This document shows, one piece after another, positions 32,035 to 41,521 of a DNA stretch of 51,552 nt; the first letter of the stretch is position 1; every line of letters starts with the position of its first letter. The notes under the pieces were generated by a model. The model was not told the DNA's origin. It worked only from the letters and a program-made list of their open reading frames with translations, and made no database searches. Both the position numbers and the translations under genes were made by a program. The stretch is from assembly GCA_003175985.1 (NCBI GenBank), contig PSRJ01000310.1, forward strand, positions 1-51,552, in the 5' to 3' direction. This DNA comes from Terriglobia bacterium. Lineage in GTDB: Bacteria > Acidobacteriota > Terriglobia > Bryobacterales > Bryobacteraceae.

Positions 32035-35000
32035 TCAATCGTGCCGGCCGGCGATATAGTAATGGACGGCCGGTGTTACTACCAGGGACAGGATCATGGA
32101 AGCGAGTATGCCGCCGATCACGGCAATGGCCAGCGGCTGGAGCATTTGCGACCCCGCGCCCAAGCCGAGCGACAGCGGTATCATACCGGCTACGGTGGCC
32201 AGCGCCGTCATCATAATGGGGCGCAAACGGCGCTCGCCCGCGTGCAGCATACTTTCTTCCGCGGGCATACCGGCTGCCCGGTATTTCTGATCGGCATCCA
32301 GCAGCAGAATTCCATTCTTGGCTACAATGCCGATCACCATAATCAATCCCATAAAAGACGAAAGATTAAAAGTGGTTCCGGTAACCAGCAGCGCGACGAA
32401 AACCCCGGAAGTCGATAGCAGCGCGGAACAAAGCACAGCAACGGGCGCGGCGAAGCTGCTGAATTCGAACAACAGCACCATAAACACAAGCACGATCGCC
32501 AGGATCAGCACGAAAACCAGATCGCGAAACGATTTCCGCTGCTCCTCGTATTGCCCGCCGTAAGACACGCGAATCGATGGCGGCAGGTTCAGGTCAGCGA
32601 CGGTTTGCTGTACCTTTTGCATGCCTTCCCCGAGGCTCATACCTTCGAATCTTGCGGTAACCTGGACATCGCGTTGCAAGTTCTCGCGACGGATTTCGTT
32701 CTGGCCGGGAATCTCGGTAATGGTGGCCAGAGAGCCGATGGTCGCGGTTTTTCCGGTGCTGCTCACCAGCGGTGTATTGCGAATGGCATCCATCGATGCG
32801 CGCGTCTCTCCCGGAAACCGGACGCGGATGGTATAAGCCCGGTTATTGAGAACTACTGGTGTCGGCGCGGGCTCGCCCTGTAAAATGGCGCTGGCATCGA
32901 GTTCCACTTCCTGCGGAGTAAATCCAGCGCGGGCCGTAACTCCCGGATCGACGGTGAATAGTCGCGCGGGTCCGCTGACCGTGTTCTCGATGCCGTTCAG
33001 CACATCCACTACGCCCGTAATCTTTTTGATGGCATCGCCCACGCGCGGGGCCCACTGGTTGAGAACATTGGGGTCCTCGGAAAAGAGCTTGATGACACAT
33101 GGTTCCGGAGCGCTGGTGAGATCGCCGATCATATCCTGCAGGAGTTGCGGAAACTCAACATCCAGCAGTGGCTCGGCTTCCTTGATTTTGGCGCGCACGT
33201 CGGCGATGACTTCCTCCCCGCTGCGCTTCCGGTTGCGCTTCAGCTTGACAGAGATGTCTCCCGTATTGGCTTCAGTGACGAAGAATACACCGAGTTGCAG
33301 GCCGGTACGCCGTGAGGTGCCTTCTACTTCGGGCGTGGCGCGAAGGATTCTTTCCACGTGGCTCACCACGCGGCTGGTTTCTTCGAGCGAGGAACCGGCA
33401 GGCATGATGTAATCCACGATGAAGCCGCCTTCATCCATGGCCGGCAGCAGGTCGGAACCGGTGTTTGTGTAGCAGTAATATGACGCGCCGATCAACAGCA
33501 CTACAGAAAGAGTCAGTAGAAGCGGATGCTCCAGAACGAAACGCAGCACGCGCTCATATGGGCGGAATAGCCAGCCCGGAACGCCGTGGTGTTCCCCGCC
33601 CGCGCCCGCATGCCGCCTGCGAATGAAAAAGTGGCTGAGTGTGGGAGTCCACGTTAGAGCGAGTGCCAGGGAGGTAAGCAGCGCAGTACCCACCGTGATA
33701 GCCAGAGCGCGGAAGAAGACACCGGTGACGCCGGTAATCGAGATGAGCGGCAGGAACACGACGATGGGGGTTAGGGTAGAGCCGATCAACGGAACGCGGA
33801 TTTCACGAAGCGCGCTACGGATCGCTTCTGCCCGCGACTGGCCGGAGTCGCGGTGCAGCACGATGTTCTCCACCACAACGATCGCATCGTCGATTACCAG
33901 GCCCACCGCGGCGGCCAGACCGCCCAGAGTCATCAGATTGAAAGTCTGGTTGAGGGCCTTGAGAGCGATAAACGTAACCGCGATCGTGGCTGGGATTACC
34001 AGTCCCGCCACCAGCGAGGTGCCCCAGTCGCGCAGGAACAGCACCATGATCAGGGACGCGAGGATCAGGCCGATCAGAATGGCGTCGCGAACGCTCTTGA
34101 TGGAATCGTTCACGATTTCGGATTGATCGTAGAACGGCTGCAGTTGAATCCCCTTCGGAAGGCTCTTCCGGATCTGGTCGATTTCCGAATGGATGGCATC
34201 CGCCACCAGGACGGTATTGCTGTCCGGCTGCCGGAAGATATTCAGCAGTACCGCGGGCCGGGTATTGGCGGTCACCACCGTATACACCGGCATGACGGAA
34301 GGCGTGACAGTCGCAACATCGCGGACGTGAACCAGGTTCCCGTTGGGTGTGGTCTTGATGACGATGTTGTAGATTTCATCCGGAGTGCGGGCCTGTCCGC
34401 TCATCAGGCTCAAAACCAACTGGTGCTGCATTTCGATCAGCCCCGGAGAATCGATCAGGTTGCTGCGGCCAATGGCATCCAGAATATTCGGGATGGTGGT
34501 CGCGGTCTGAATCAGTTTTGAGGGATCCGGCTTGACTTCGAACTCCGGCTGTTGCCCGCCCTGAACGACAACGTTGGAAACACCCGGCTGCCGGTTGAGC
34601 CGCGGCTTGATCTCGTAATTCGCCAGTTCCCAGATCTGAGTCTGGGGAATCGTATCCGAGGTAAGGCTATAGCCGATGATCGGAAAAGCCGCGAACGTCA
34701 TGCGGTTGGGAGTCACTTTCGCCGTGGAGGGCAGCGTGGTTTGCACGCGCGCGATGGCGGCGTTGACCAACTCCAGCGTGCGGTACATATCCGCTTTCCA
34801 TGAGAAAAACAGGTCGACTTCCGCGGTTCCGCGGCTGGTGATGGACCACAGCGATTCCAGGCCCTGGACGGTATTAACGGCCTCCTCGATCGGTTTAGTC
34901 ACGGTGACCTGCATCTGATCGATGGGAGCTACGCCGTTATCCACGCCAACGATAATTCGGGGGAAGTCAGTATCCGGAAAAACGGCGATCGGAATGGTCA

Positions 35001-35127
35001 GGGCGAGATAAACTCCAACGGCCACCAGTGTCAGAATGACGAAAATAATCGGCTTGCCTTGGCGCGCGGTCCAGTGGCGCTCTTCCCCCTCGGCGGAAAC
35101 CGGCGGCTGCGTGGAAAGCTGGCTCAT
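32035..35127 (-). CDS. RND efflux pump inner-membrane transporter
   Basis: A 1030-residue AcrB-like transporter, full family length, with two repeats of six membrane helices and two large periplasmic loops. The proton-relay motif in TM4 is present (LAAAVGLVIDDAIVVVENI, paired aspartates). This places it with HAE1/MdtB-type drug pumps rather than heavy-metal pumps. It overlaps the adaptor gene by ATGA. Together with the adaptor and TolC-like genes it completes a tripartite pump spanning the envelope. The substrate cannot be read from sequence. Confidence 0.95.
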   Translation of the reverse strand: MSQLSTQPPVSAEGEERHWTARQGKPIIFVILTLVAVGVYLALTIPIAVFPDTDFPRIIVGVDNGVAPIDQMQVTVTKPIEEAVNTVQGLESLWSITSRGTAEVDLFFSWKADMYRTLELVNAAIARVQTTLPSTAKVTPNRMTFAAFPIIGYSLTSDTIPQTQIWELANYEIKPRLNRQPGVSNVVVQGGQQPEFEVKPDPSKLIQTATTIPNILDAIGRSNLIDSPGLIEMQHQLVLSLMSGQARTPDEIYNIVIKTTPNGNLVHVRDVATVTPSVMPVYTVVTANTRPAVLLNIFRQPDSNTVLVADAIHSEIDQIRKSLPKGIQLQPFYDQSEIVNDSIKSVRDAILIGLILASLIMVLFLRDWGTSLVAGLVIPATIAVTFIALKALNQTFNLMTLGGLAAAVGLVIDDAIVVVENIVLHRDSGQSRAEAIRSALREIRVPLIGSTLTPIVVFLPLISITGVTGVFFRALAITVGTALLTSLALALTWTPTLSHFFIRRRHAGAGGEHHGVPGWLFRPYERVLRFVLEHPLLLTLSVVLLIGASYYCYTNTGSDLLPAMDEGGFIVDYIMPAGSSLEETSRVVSHVERILRATPEVEGTSRRTGLQLGVFFVTEANTGDISVKLKRNRKRSGEEVIADVRAKIKEAEPLLDVEFPQLLQDMIGDLTSAPEPCVIKLFSEDPNVLNQWAPRVGDAIKKITGVVDVLNGIENTVSGPARLFTVDPGVTARAGFTPQEVELDASAILQGEPAPTPVVLNNRAYTIRVRFPGETRASMDAIRNTPLVSSTGKTATIGSLATITEIPGQNEIRRENLQRDVQVTARFEGMSLGEGMQKVQQTVADLNLPPSIRVSYGGQYEEQRKSFRDLVFVLILAIVLVFMVLLFEFSSFAAPVAVLCSALLSTSGVFVALLVTGTTFNLSSFMGLIMVIGIVAKNGILLLDADQKYRAAGMPAEESMLHAGERRLRPIMMTALATVAGMIPLSLGLGAGSQMLQPLAIAVIGGILASMILSLVVTPAVHYYIAGRHD

Positions 35128-36449
35128 TTTCCCTTGGTCTTCGCTTCGTCCTTCTTTGCGTCTTTGGCGTTGGCCGGCGCCGGGGCCTCGTCTTCGTCCT
35201 CGTCTTCCTTTTCCTCCGCCCCAACAATCTTTACCTTGGCCTTATCCTCCACGCCAAGACCTCCCACCACGACGACCTCATCGCCCGGATTTACGCCATT
35301 GATGATTTGTACTTTGTCGCCGTAGCGTACGCCGGTCTCGACAGGCCGCAGATGCGCAGTGGAGTCCGGACTCACAGTCAGCACGGCAGTGCCGCCTTCC
35401 TCGCCCGGCAGGATTGCCGATGCCGGTACGACCGAGGCGTTACGAATCGTCTGAGTCACAATCGCGGCGTGTACGGCGGCTCCGGGCTTAAAGCGGCCGC
35501 CGGGATTATCCGCCATCACCCAAACCTGAATCGTGGTGCTGTTGGGATCGGTGGCCGGACTCACTATGGTTACCTTTCCCTCCAGTTTCTGGCTGTCACC
35601 CGTTTGTGAAATCGTCGCGGTCTGTCCGGCGGCAATGGCGCTCGCCTGGCTTTGCGGGACATTGACCCGCGCCACCACCCGGGAGACATCCATTACGGTC
35701 AGCAGCGGAGTGCCGGCGCTGGCCATCTCGCCGGCATACAGCGGCCGGTCGGCAATCACACCATCGATCGGGCTACGCACCTCCGAATAGCCCACCTGGG
35801 CTTCAGCCGATTGCAGATGGCCGCGTGCGGTTTCCACCTGCGCTTGCGCGGTCTTGACCTGCTCCTCCTTACCGACGCTCTGCAATGCCCGCAAGTGTTC
35901 CTGCGCGGCATCGAACTGGCTCTTGGCCTGCACGTAGGCGACTTGCGCGTCATCCACCAGCTTGCGTGCAATGGCGCCCTCCTTGAGGAGATTCTGGCGA
36001 TTCTCCAACAGCTTCTGAGCCGCTTCCATTGTCTGCTGGGCCGCCTGCACGTCGGTCTGCGCTTTGGTGACCTCTTCGGGGACCGTAGCTGAGGCCGTAT
36101 TGCGGTAATTCGATTCGGCCTGGGCGAGCTGCCCCCGGCTTTCGGCTACCGAAGCCGCCAGGTCGCGGTTTTCCAAAGTTGCGAGCACTTGTCCTGCGCG
36201 CACCCGATCGCCGCGATTGACCATAAACCTCTGTACGGGCGCGCTGATCTTCGGTACGACACTGGCCTGGTTCTGCGGAAAAAGCACGCCATCCGCTTCG
36301 ACGACGCGCCGGATCGTCTCCTGCGTCACCGACGTAACCTGGACCGGCGCGGGAGCTTCGGCCTTTTCCCCTTCGTCACTCTTCTTGGAGCAACCGGTCA
36401 GGATCGCCAGGGAGGCTAGAACGGCACAAATCAGCAGCGAGCGCATCAA
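35124..36449 (-). CDS. RND efflux periplasmic adaptor (membrane fusion protein), lipoprotein
   Basis: A 441-residue AcrA/HlyD-family adaptor. It has a lipoprotein signal with cysteine C20 (LAILTGC), a biotinyl-lipoyl-like hairpin split by a long coiled coil (about 95-220, rich in alanine and glutamine), a beta-barrel domain (about 225-310), and a membrane-proximal domain with the typical VPASAILPGEEGG and INGVNPGDEVVVVGG motifs. The C-terminus is a charged low-complexity tail (EEKEDEDEDEAPAPANAKDAKKDEAKTKGK region), which is unusual. It overlaps both neighbours by ATGA. Confidence 0.94.
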   Translation of the reverse strand: MMRSLLICAVLASLAILTGCSKKSDEGEKAEAPAPVQVTSVTQETIRRVVEADGVLFPQNQASVVPKISAPVQRFMVNRGDRVRAGQVLATLENRDLAASVAESRGQLAQAESNYRNTASATVPEEVTKAQTDVQAAQQTMEAAQKLLENRQNLLKEGAIARKLVDDAQVAYVQAKSQFDAAQEHLRALQSVGKEEQVKTAQAQVETARGHLQSAEAQVGYSEVRSPIDGVIADRPLYAGEMASAGTPLLTVMDVSRVVARVNVPQSQASAIAAGQTATISQTGDSQKLEGKVTIVSPATDPNSTTIQVWVMADNPGGRFKPGAAVHAAIVTQTIRNASVVPASAILPGEEGGTAVLTVSPDSTAHLRPVETGVRYGDKVQIINGVNPGDEVVVVGGLGVEDKAKVKIVGAEEKEDEDEDEAPAPANAKDAKKDEAKTKGK

Positions 36450-37840
36450 AATGTCCCCGTCAGCGTCTGCAAATTGGCCAGTGCCACGCGATAGCGAACC
36501 AGACCGTCGTCATTGGCATTCCGGGCCTGCGTCACGGTATTTTGGGCATCCACTAATTCCAATACAGTAGCCTCTCCGGCCTGGTAGCGCAACAGATTCA
36601 GACGCAGGTTTTCGGTCGCAAGGTCCGCGGATTGGCGGAGGAGGTCCAGTTGTTCCCGGGCCGTCTGCGCTTCTTCATAAAAGCCAGCGAGATTCCGTAG
36701 CAGTTGCCGCTGCGCCGCGGTCAATTCGATATTGGCCTGCTCGCGCCGCAATTCGGCCTGCCGCAGCTTGCTCTTCCTTCCGCCCCAATCCCAGAGCGCA
36801 TAGTTCAGCGAGGCAGTCAGAAAATAGCCGGCGGAGGGCACAGGTCCAACCTCCGGATTCGCGGCGACCACCGTGCGCCAGCCGATCTGGTTCGCCTCGA
36901 TTCCCCACACGAAATCGACCGTCAGCGTGGGCAGAAAGGCCTGCCGTGCAATCGTGACGTCGACGTTGGATCCACGCACAGTCTCCATTGCCGCCCGCAG
37001 ATCGGGATTGTCGCGGCGTGCCATAGCCTCTACATCCGGCAAGGGAGGCAGAGCGGAAGACAGGTGCAGGTCATCCACGACTTGGAAGTTCTGGCTGAAA
37101 TCGGGGAACAGAAGCACCGCCACGTCCAGGCGCGCCGTGTCCATCGCAAGTTTCGCTTCGCGCAGCGCCTGATCCTGTGAGTTGTATTGGATTTGCGCTT
37201 TCACCACGTCGCTGCGCGGCACTTCGCCGCCGCGCTCGAGATCCTGGGTAATCGTGAGAAACCGTTGGGCCTGATCGAGCGCCAACTGCGCCGTGGCAAA
37301 TTTGCGCTGTGCATTCACCAGCGCGTAATACGCTCGGGTTACGGTCAATGCCAGGCCCCGCCGCGCGATTTCGGCTTTCGCCCGCGCCACGGCTTCCGAG
37401 GCCGTAGCGCGCTGATACGCCGATTTCGTAAGGGTACCCGGCGACAGGTCCTGGTGAAGCGTAGCCCATTCCCGGTAGAGGTGAACGCCGTCGTTGCTTA
37501 CAAATCTGCCCGAAGGGAATTCGCCGTTGCCTTGGGTGTTTAGATACTCTGACCGCACGCCCGCTGTCGGGTAAAGAGCCGCCCGGGCCTGGACGGTGTC
37601 TTCGCGGGCGAGACCGGCGGCATTCAGCGCCGCGAGCAACTGCGGCTCATTCCTTTGCGCTCGCGCCAATGCGTCTTGGAGCGTCACTGTGGGTGGAGCA
37701 GCTTGCGAAGGCGTCGCAGCCGGCTGCTGCGGAACAAGCGGCGACGGAGCCTGGCCCTGCGCGAGGGCTCCTGCCACGTATGCCGCCCAAACTGGAATCA
37801 GGGCTGTGCTCGCGCTCAAATACCGTTTCTTGCTTTGCAA
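36446..37840 (-). CDS. TolC-like outer-membrane efflux protein
   Basis: A 464-residue outer-membrane factor. It has a signal sequence (about 1-28, cleavage near GALAQ), a short proline-rich linker, and two repeats of long helices with the OEP-family features (TLQDALARAQRNEPQLLAA; YQAGEATVLELVDAQNTVTQARNAN). It is the first gene of the efflux operon and overlaps the adaptor by ATGA. In many RND operons the TolC gene is last or absent, so its place at the front is notable but not rare. Confidence 0.93.
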   Translation of the reverse strand: MQSKKRYLSASTALIPVWAAYVAGALAQGQAPSPLVPQQPAATPSQAAPPTVTLQDALARAQRNEPQLLAALNAAGLAREDTVQARAALYPTAGVRSEYLNTQGNGEFPSGRFVSNDGVHLYREWATLHQDLSPGTLTKSAYQRATASEAVARAKAEIARRGLALTVTRAYYALVNAQRKFATAQLALDQAQRFLTITQDLERGGEVPRSDVVKAQIQYNSQDQALREAKLAMDTARLDVAVLLFPDFSQNFQVVDDLHLSSALPPLPDVEAMARRDNPDLRAAMETVRGSNVDVTIARQAFLPTLTVDFVWGIEANQIGWRTVVAANPEVGPVPSAGYFLTASLNYALWDWGGRKSKLRQAELRREQANIELTAAQRQLLRNLAGFYEEAQTAREQLDLLRQSADLATENLRLNLLRYQAGEATVLELVDAQNTVTQARNANDDGLVRYRVALANLQTLTGTF

Positions 37841-37927
37841 GGAACCTCCCGTGTTAGGCGCGTATCCAGTATAGAACCGGCGAAATGAATAGAGGATGAA
37901 CCGGGAGCCGCATCGCCCGACTCAAAA

Positions 37928-39316
37928 TCACTGTGCGCGAATGCCCTGCCCCGGAGCCACTCCCTCCTGAAGTTTGCCCTCGCGGACCACGAAGGCGCCT
38001 TCTACCAGGACGTAACGGAAGCCCTCGGAATATTGCGCTGCGTTTTGAAAGGTAGCCTTATCGATGACACGGGCGGGATCGAAGACGCAGATATCCGCAT
38101 CCGCTCCAACCTTGAGCCTCCCCTTCTGCCGCATCCGAGACGAAATAGCTTCGAGCCGCTGTGCCGGCAGGAGCGACGACTTGCGGATCGCATCCATTAG
38201 TGAGAGGGCCTTATCTTCGCGGACGTACTTGCCCAACACGCGGGCGTAAGTCCCGACCGCTCGGGGATGTCCGATTCCGTTCTCGATGATTCCGTCGCTC
38301 GCCACCATCACGTTCGGGTGCGCGAGAACCATTCGGATCATTTCTTCCGTGTTTCCGAATTGCGCCACAAAGCCGCCTTGCCGGCGGTAACGCAGGAACG
38401 ACTCCCGCGTGAGCCGCTCCCCGGTGGGCGGCCAGAGCAATCTCGCAAAATCCTCAGCCGGGCGGCTTTCCCACCCGTTGTAGGCCGCGGAGGCAATTTC
38501 GGTCATGCTTGCGGTATAAGGATAAGCCTCCGTAGTGACGTCCAAACCCCGTGCGCGGACGCCATCGAAGATGCGTAGCGCCTGGGGAGTCTTGGCCGTG
38601 GCGGCGCTATTAATATGCACGATATGAAGCGGTACGCCTGCAGCGGCCGCATCGGTAACTACTTCCTGCATGGAGGTCACCACATCGCCGGCCCGTATGT
38701 GTACAAACACTGGGCGCTTGAATCTGGCTGCCAGGTAGAACAGGCTCAGGATCTCGTCCGGGCCCGCGGTAGGAGTGTACGTGATCCCCATACCCATACC
38801 CAGGCCGCCCTCATCGAGACCTTTGGCGACCGCCGCCTCGATCGCCTTCTGTTCTTCGGCCGTTGCGACGCGGTTCATCGCGGCGTCGCGCGGCAGAAGA
38901 GTGCCGGAATCGTGCATTACAGCCATGCGCGCCGGAATATGGCCCGAACTCGCCCCGAAGTTGATCAAGGCCTTGCCCTCGCGAGCCGTATACCATGCAC
39001 TCACCGGCGATACGCCGGCTTCAAGTTCGAGTGCCGTGGTAACGCCGTCCATAGCCTTGTAGCGGTAGGCTTCCGGCGTCTGCGAGTGCTGGTGCAAATC
39101 GATGAAACCGGGTGCGACGACCAGACTCGCTGCGTCGATCTCGACGCGACCTCGGAGCGGACTGGTCGAAATCGCCGCGATTTTGTTGCCGCGAATTCCG
39201 ACACTACGAACCGCGTCGAGACCCGACTCCGGGTCCATAACTCGGCCGCCGCGCAGGACCACGTCGTAGTTCTGCGCGGCCAGCAGCGAAGGCAACAGCA
39301 GGATCAGAAATCGCAT
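37928..39316 (-). CDS. Exported D-aminoacylase-like amidohydrolase
   Basis: A 462-residue amidohydrolase of the N-acyl-D-amino-acid deacylase group. It has a signal sequence (MRFLILLLPSLLAAQ), an HxH metal pair (H75, H77 in APGFIDLHQHSQ), a central barrel with HIVHINSAATAK, a late aspartate in MVASDGI, and a C-terminal composite beta domain (GRLKVGADADICVFDPARV). The export signal suggests periplasmic or external hydrolysis of D-amino-acid or peptide substrates. The ATG at 39316 is chosen because it starts the signal peptide and lies just after the ABC gene stop at 39327. A longer frame would overlap that gene. Confidence 0.88.
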   Translation of the reverse strand: MRFLILLLPSLLAAQNYDVVLRGGRVMDPESGLDAVRSVGIRGNKIAAISTSPLRGRVEIDAASLVVAPGFIDLHQHSQTPEAYRYKAMDGVTTALELEAGVSPVSAWYTAREGKALINFGASSGHIPARMAVMHDSGTLLPRDAAMNRVATAEEQKAIEAAVAKGLDEGGLGMGMGITYTPTAGPDEILSLFYLAARFKRPVFVHIRAGDVVTSMQEVVTDAAAAGVPLHIVHINSAATAKTPQALRIFDGVRARGLDVTTEAYPYTASMTEIASAAYNGWESRPAEDFARLLWPPTGERLTRESFLRYRRQGGFVAQFGNTEEMIRMVLAHPNVMVASDGIIENGIGHPRAVGTYARVLGKYVREDKALSLMDAIRKSSLLPAQRLEAISSRMRQKGRLKVGADADICVFDPARVIDKATFQNAAQYSEGFRYVLVEGAFVVREGKLQEGVAPGQGIRAQ

Positions 39317-39326
39317 CGCCTGTCCA

Positions 39327-40109
39327 TTACAGCACGTGATAATACCCGTTGCGCTCCAGCACTTCCACGGGAATTCCAAACACGCTGGACAAAGTGGCCG
39401 ATTGGATCACCTTTTCCTTCGGCCCATCGCAGAAAACACGGCCATTGCGAATCAACACTACACGCCGGATTTCCGGAATGATATCGGGAAGATGGTGCGT
39501 CACCATGATGAGGCTGATCCCGTTGCGCGCCAGTTTGCGAAAGATCTCGCGCAATTCGTAAGTCGCATGCAGGTCGAGGCTGGTCGTCGGTTCGTCGAGC
39601 ACCAGCGCCTGCGGATCGTGCACCAGCGCGCGGGCAACCAGGATGCGCCGGGCCTCCCCGGAAGACATTTCGTCGGTGTTGCGCTCTCCGAGGTGTTCGA
39701 TCTCCAGCAGGGCCATCACCTCGCGCGTCTTTTGGATCATCTTTTCGGTCACATGGTGATTCGGCCAGATCCCGATGCTTCCGAAAAATCCGGAAAGCAC
39801 CATTTCAAAACCGGAGAAGTCCCGGGTGCACATCTGCATCCAGTCGTTCGAGACGATTCCCAGATGGTTTCTGAGGTCGAACAAGTGCCACCGGTCGCGG
39901 CCCATGATCCGCAGCGACCAGGTTTCGGCCTTTAGCAGGGGGTACAATTCCCGGGAGATCAGCTTGATCAGAGTCGACTTGCCGGAACCATTGGGTCCGA
40001 GAATCGCGATGTGCTCACCCTGGGCAATCGACAGGTCGATTTGGTCGAGCACGATCCGGTCGCCGCGTTGAACCGTGACATTCTCGAAGGCAATCAAAGG
40101 TACTAGCAT
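39327..40109 (-). CDS. Stand-alone ABC transporter ATP-binding protein
   Basis: A 260-residue ATPase with Walker A GPNGSGKST (38-46), signature MSSGEARR, Walker B ALVLDEPTT and an H-loop (LIMVTHHLP). The overall pattern resembles the YlmA/ModF-like single ATPases (GIVSNDWMQMCTRDFSGFEMVLSGFFGSIG). No permease or binding protein is encoded next to it. The signature is LSGGQ-divergent but conserved in type. The amidohydrolase gene follows after 10 bases, so the two may share a transcript. Function unknown. Confidence 0.88.
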   Translation of the reverse strand: MLVPLIAFENVTVQRGDRIVLDQIDLSIAQGEHIAILGPNGSGKSTLIKLISRELYPLLKAETWSLRIMGRDRWHLFDLRNHLGIVSNDWMQMCTRDFSGFEMVLSGFFGSIGIWPNHHVTEKMIQKTREVMALLEIEHLGERNTDEMSSGEARRILVARALVHDPQALVLDEPTTSLDLHATYELREIFRKLARNGISLIMVTHHLPDIIPEIRRVVLIRNGRVFCDGPKEKVIQSATLSSVFGIPVEVLERNGYYHVL

Positions 40110-40438
40110 TAAAGTCCCTAAAAAGAATTTGTATCAGTATTAACTATACGAGGGTTATCCCCGAGATACCTAGTTAAACCCTTGTGGCGATAGCTGAGTC
40201 CGTAAGACAAATCAAAGTACATAAGTACTAGTATCAGTGTAATCCCCCAGTATTAAACAGATATTTTCATTGACGTACGATCTGATACGGAATACCATTG
40301 GTTCGGTATGCTACAGAAGCGAACTTCTAGAATAACCAGTAGTTCTAGTCCTGCACCCGTTCCCTCGCGACCGTAGCTGTACTTCCAGGCTCCGCTGTTT
40401 GGGGCCGGCAATTCAACAGAATAAACGAGGACGACTTG
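40110..40438. other. AT-rich intergenic region with short repeats
   Basis: About 330 bases without a gene, clearly less GC-rich than the flanks up to about 40360. It holds GTATCAGT twice, exactly 100 bases apart (40131-40138 and 40231-40238), CAGTATTAA twice (40135-40143 and 40248-40256), and a small palindrome AGTAC-ATAA-GTACT (40216-40229). It separates divergent genes and must hold promoters for both. Confidence 0.55.
40270..40298 (+). promoter_or_regulatory. Possible promoter for the secreted hydrolase gene
   Basis: TTGACG (40270-40275, 5/6 to -35) lies 17 bases from TACCAT (40293-40298, 4/6 to -10). It would give a leader of about 130 bases before the ATG at 40439. Confidence 0.35.
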
Positions 40439-41413
40439 ATGAAAAAAGTGGTAACGCTATTCGTGTGTTTGTGCGCTTTGACCGCATACGCTGCCGATGT
40501 CGCGGACGTCGTAGGCCGGTATGCCGGCGGCAGGGGTGGAGGTCTCACACCGATTACGATCACGTATCAATCTTATAATCCTGCGGACGGGCAGAATGAT
40601 CTAACCCAGAACATTGATTATTACCTGCCGAATTCCAGCAAATTCGGCAACGGTCCGTATCCCGTCTTCATGTACATCCCCGCAACCTACGAGCCCTACA
40701 ACAGTCCTTTGTCGCTAATCTTCATCAACCAGATGCTGGCGCGGGGGTTCATGTCTGCCAGCGTGCAGTATATGAACACGGAAAGCCAACAGAACTGCAC
40801 CGAATACACGGCCAGAGCTCAAGGGATTTTCGACGCTACGCGGGCCACGAGTGCGGTTGGCGCCCTCTGTTCCATCTCTAAGGCCAACTGCAGCAAGGGG
40901 ATTGTGGATACCGGAATCAGCCAGGGAGCCGAGTTGGTTATTCTTTCGGCCAATTACGCGCCGCAGGTGAAAGCCGTGTTCGCGCTTTCCGGCGGGGACA
41001 ATTTTATTAACGTGGCGCCTCTTCCCGGCACGCTGCCCTGTGAGGACAAGGCCAACACCAGGATCCCGAGCAACCGCCTGACGCTGATTGATGGACAGTC
41101 GGATCCGTACTTTGGAGGCCAGAGCAACGTGCAGGGCCCCACCGGGTTGACTTGCGCTCCGGGTACTTTCCAATGCTGGAGTCCGGATGGCAGCGGCGCG
41201 GGTTGGTACATCGTGCAGAACTCGCAGAACCTGGTCAATATGGCTGGACATTGCTACTTCTTCGACGGGAATCCCCCCAGCCCTTACGCTTGTACAGGCA
41301 CACCCGATCCAAGTTGGTTTACGCCCGCCACCAACAACTGGTCGTTGGCTCCGAATATGGACTGGCTGGCCAGCTTCGGGACGCACCGCAATTTCTCCCC
41401 CAACGGCCAATAG
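40439..41413 (+). CDS. Secreted alpha/beta-hydrolase-like protein
   Basis: A 324-residue exported protein. The signal sequence (MKKVVTLFVCLCALTAYA) is followed by a single hydrolase-like domain. The nucleophile elbow is GISQG (S161), an acid is likely in LIDGQSDPYFG (about D219-D222), and H271 in MAGHCYF is the candidate base. Eight or more cysteines after the signal suggest disulfides. I do not recognise a named family; it may be a lipase, esterase or depolymerase. A GAGGA site lies 8 bases before the ATG. It stands alone between divergent and terminator-bounded neighbours. Confidence 0.8.
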   Translation: MKKVVTLFVCLCALTAYAADVADVVGRYAGGRGGGLTPITITYQSYNPADGQNDLTQNIDYYLPNSSKFGNGPYPVFMYIPATYEPYNSPLSLIFINQMLARGFMSASVQYMNTESQQNCTEYTARAQGIFDATRATSAVGALCSISKANCSKGIVDTGISQGAELVILSANYAPQVKAVFALSGGDNFINVAPLPGTLPCEDKANTRIPSNRLTLIDGQSDPYFGGQSNVQGPTGLTCAPGTFQCWSPDGSGAGWYIVQNSQNLVNMAGHCYFFDGNPPSPYACTGTPDPSWFTPATNNWSLAPNMDWLASFGTHRNFSPNGQ

Positions 41414-41421
41414 CTCCAGGG

Positions 41422-41445
41422 CAGACCATGGCGTCCTATGGTCTG
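41422..41445 (+). repeat. Hairpin preceding the terminator
   Basis: CAGACCAT (41422-41429) pairs perfectly with ATGGTCTG (41438-41445) across 8 bases, 9 bases after the hydrolase stop. No T-run follows, but the strong hairpin at 41452 does, giving a tandem hairpin ending. Confidence 0.55.
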
Positions 41446-41451
41446 ACACTT

Positions 41452-41485
41452 CGGGCAGACGGCATACGCCGTCTGCCCGGCTTTT
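41452..41485 (+). terminator. Strong Rho-independent terminator
   Basis: A perfect 12-base stem, CGGGCAGACGGC (41452-41463) with its complement (41468-41479), closes a 4-base ATAC loop and is followed by GCTTTT. It ends the transcript of the secreted hydrolase gene. Confidence 0.85.
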
Positions 41486-41521
41486 GACTTTCTCCCGCCA
41501 ACTCTCCTACCATTCGTTTCA

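Noticed and set aside
39317..39379. Longer start for the D-aminoacylase-like gene
   Set aside because: The extra 21 residues overlap the ABC ATPase gene and precede a good signal peptide that begins at 39316.
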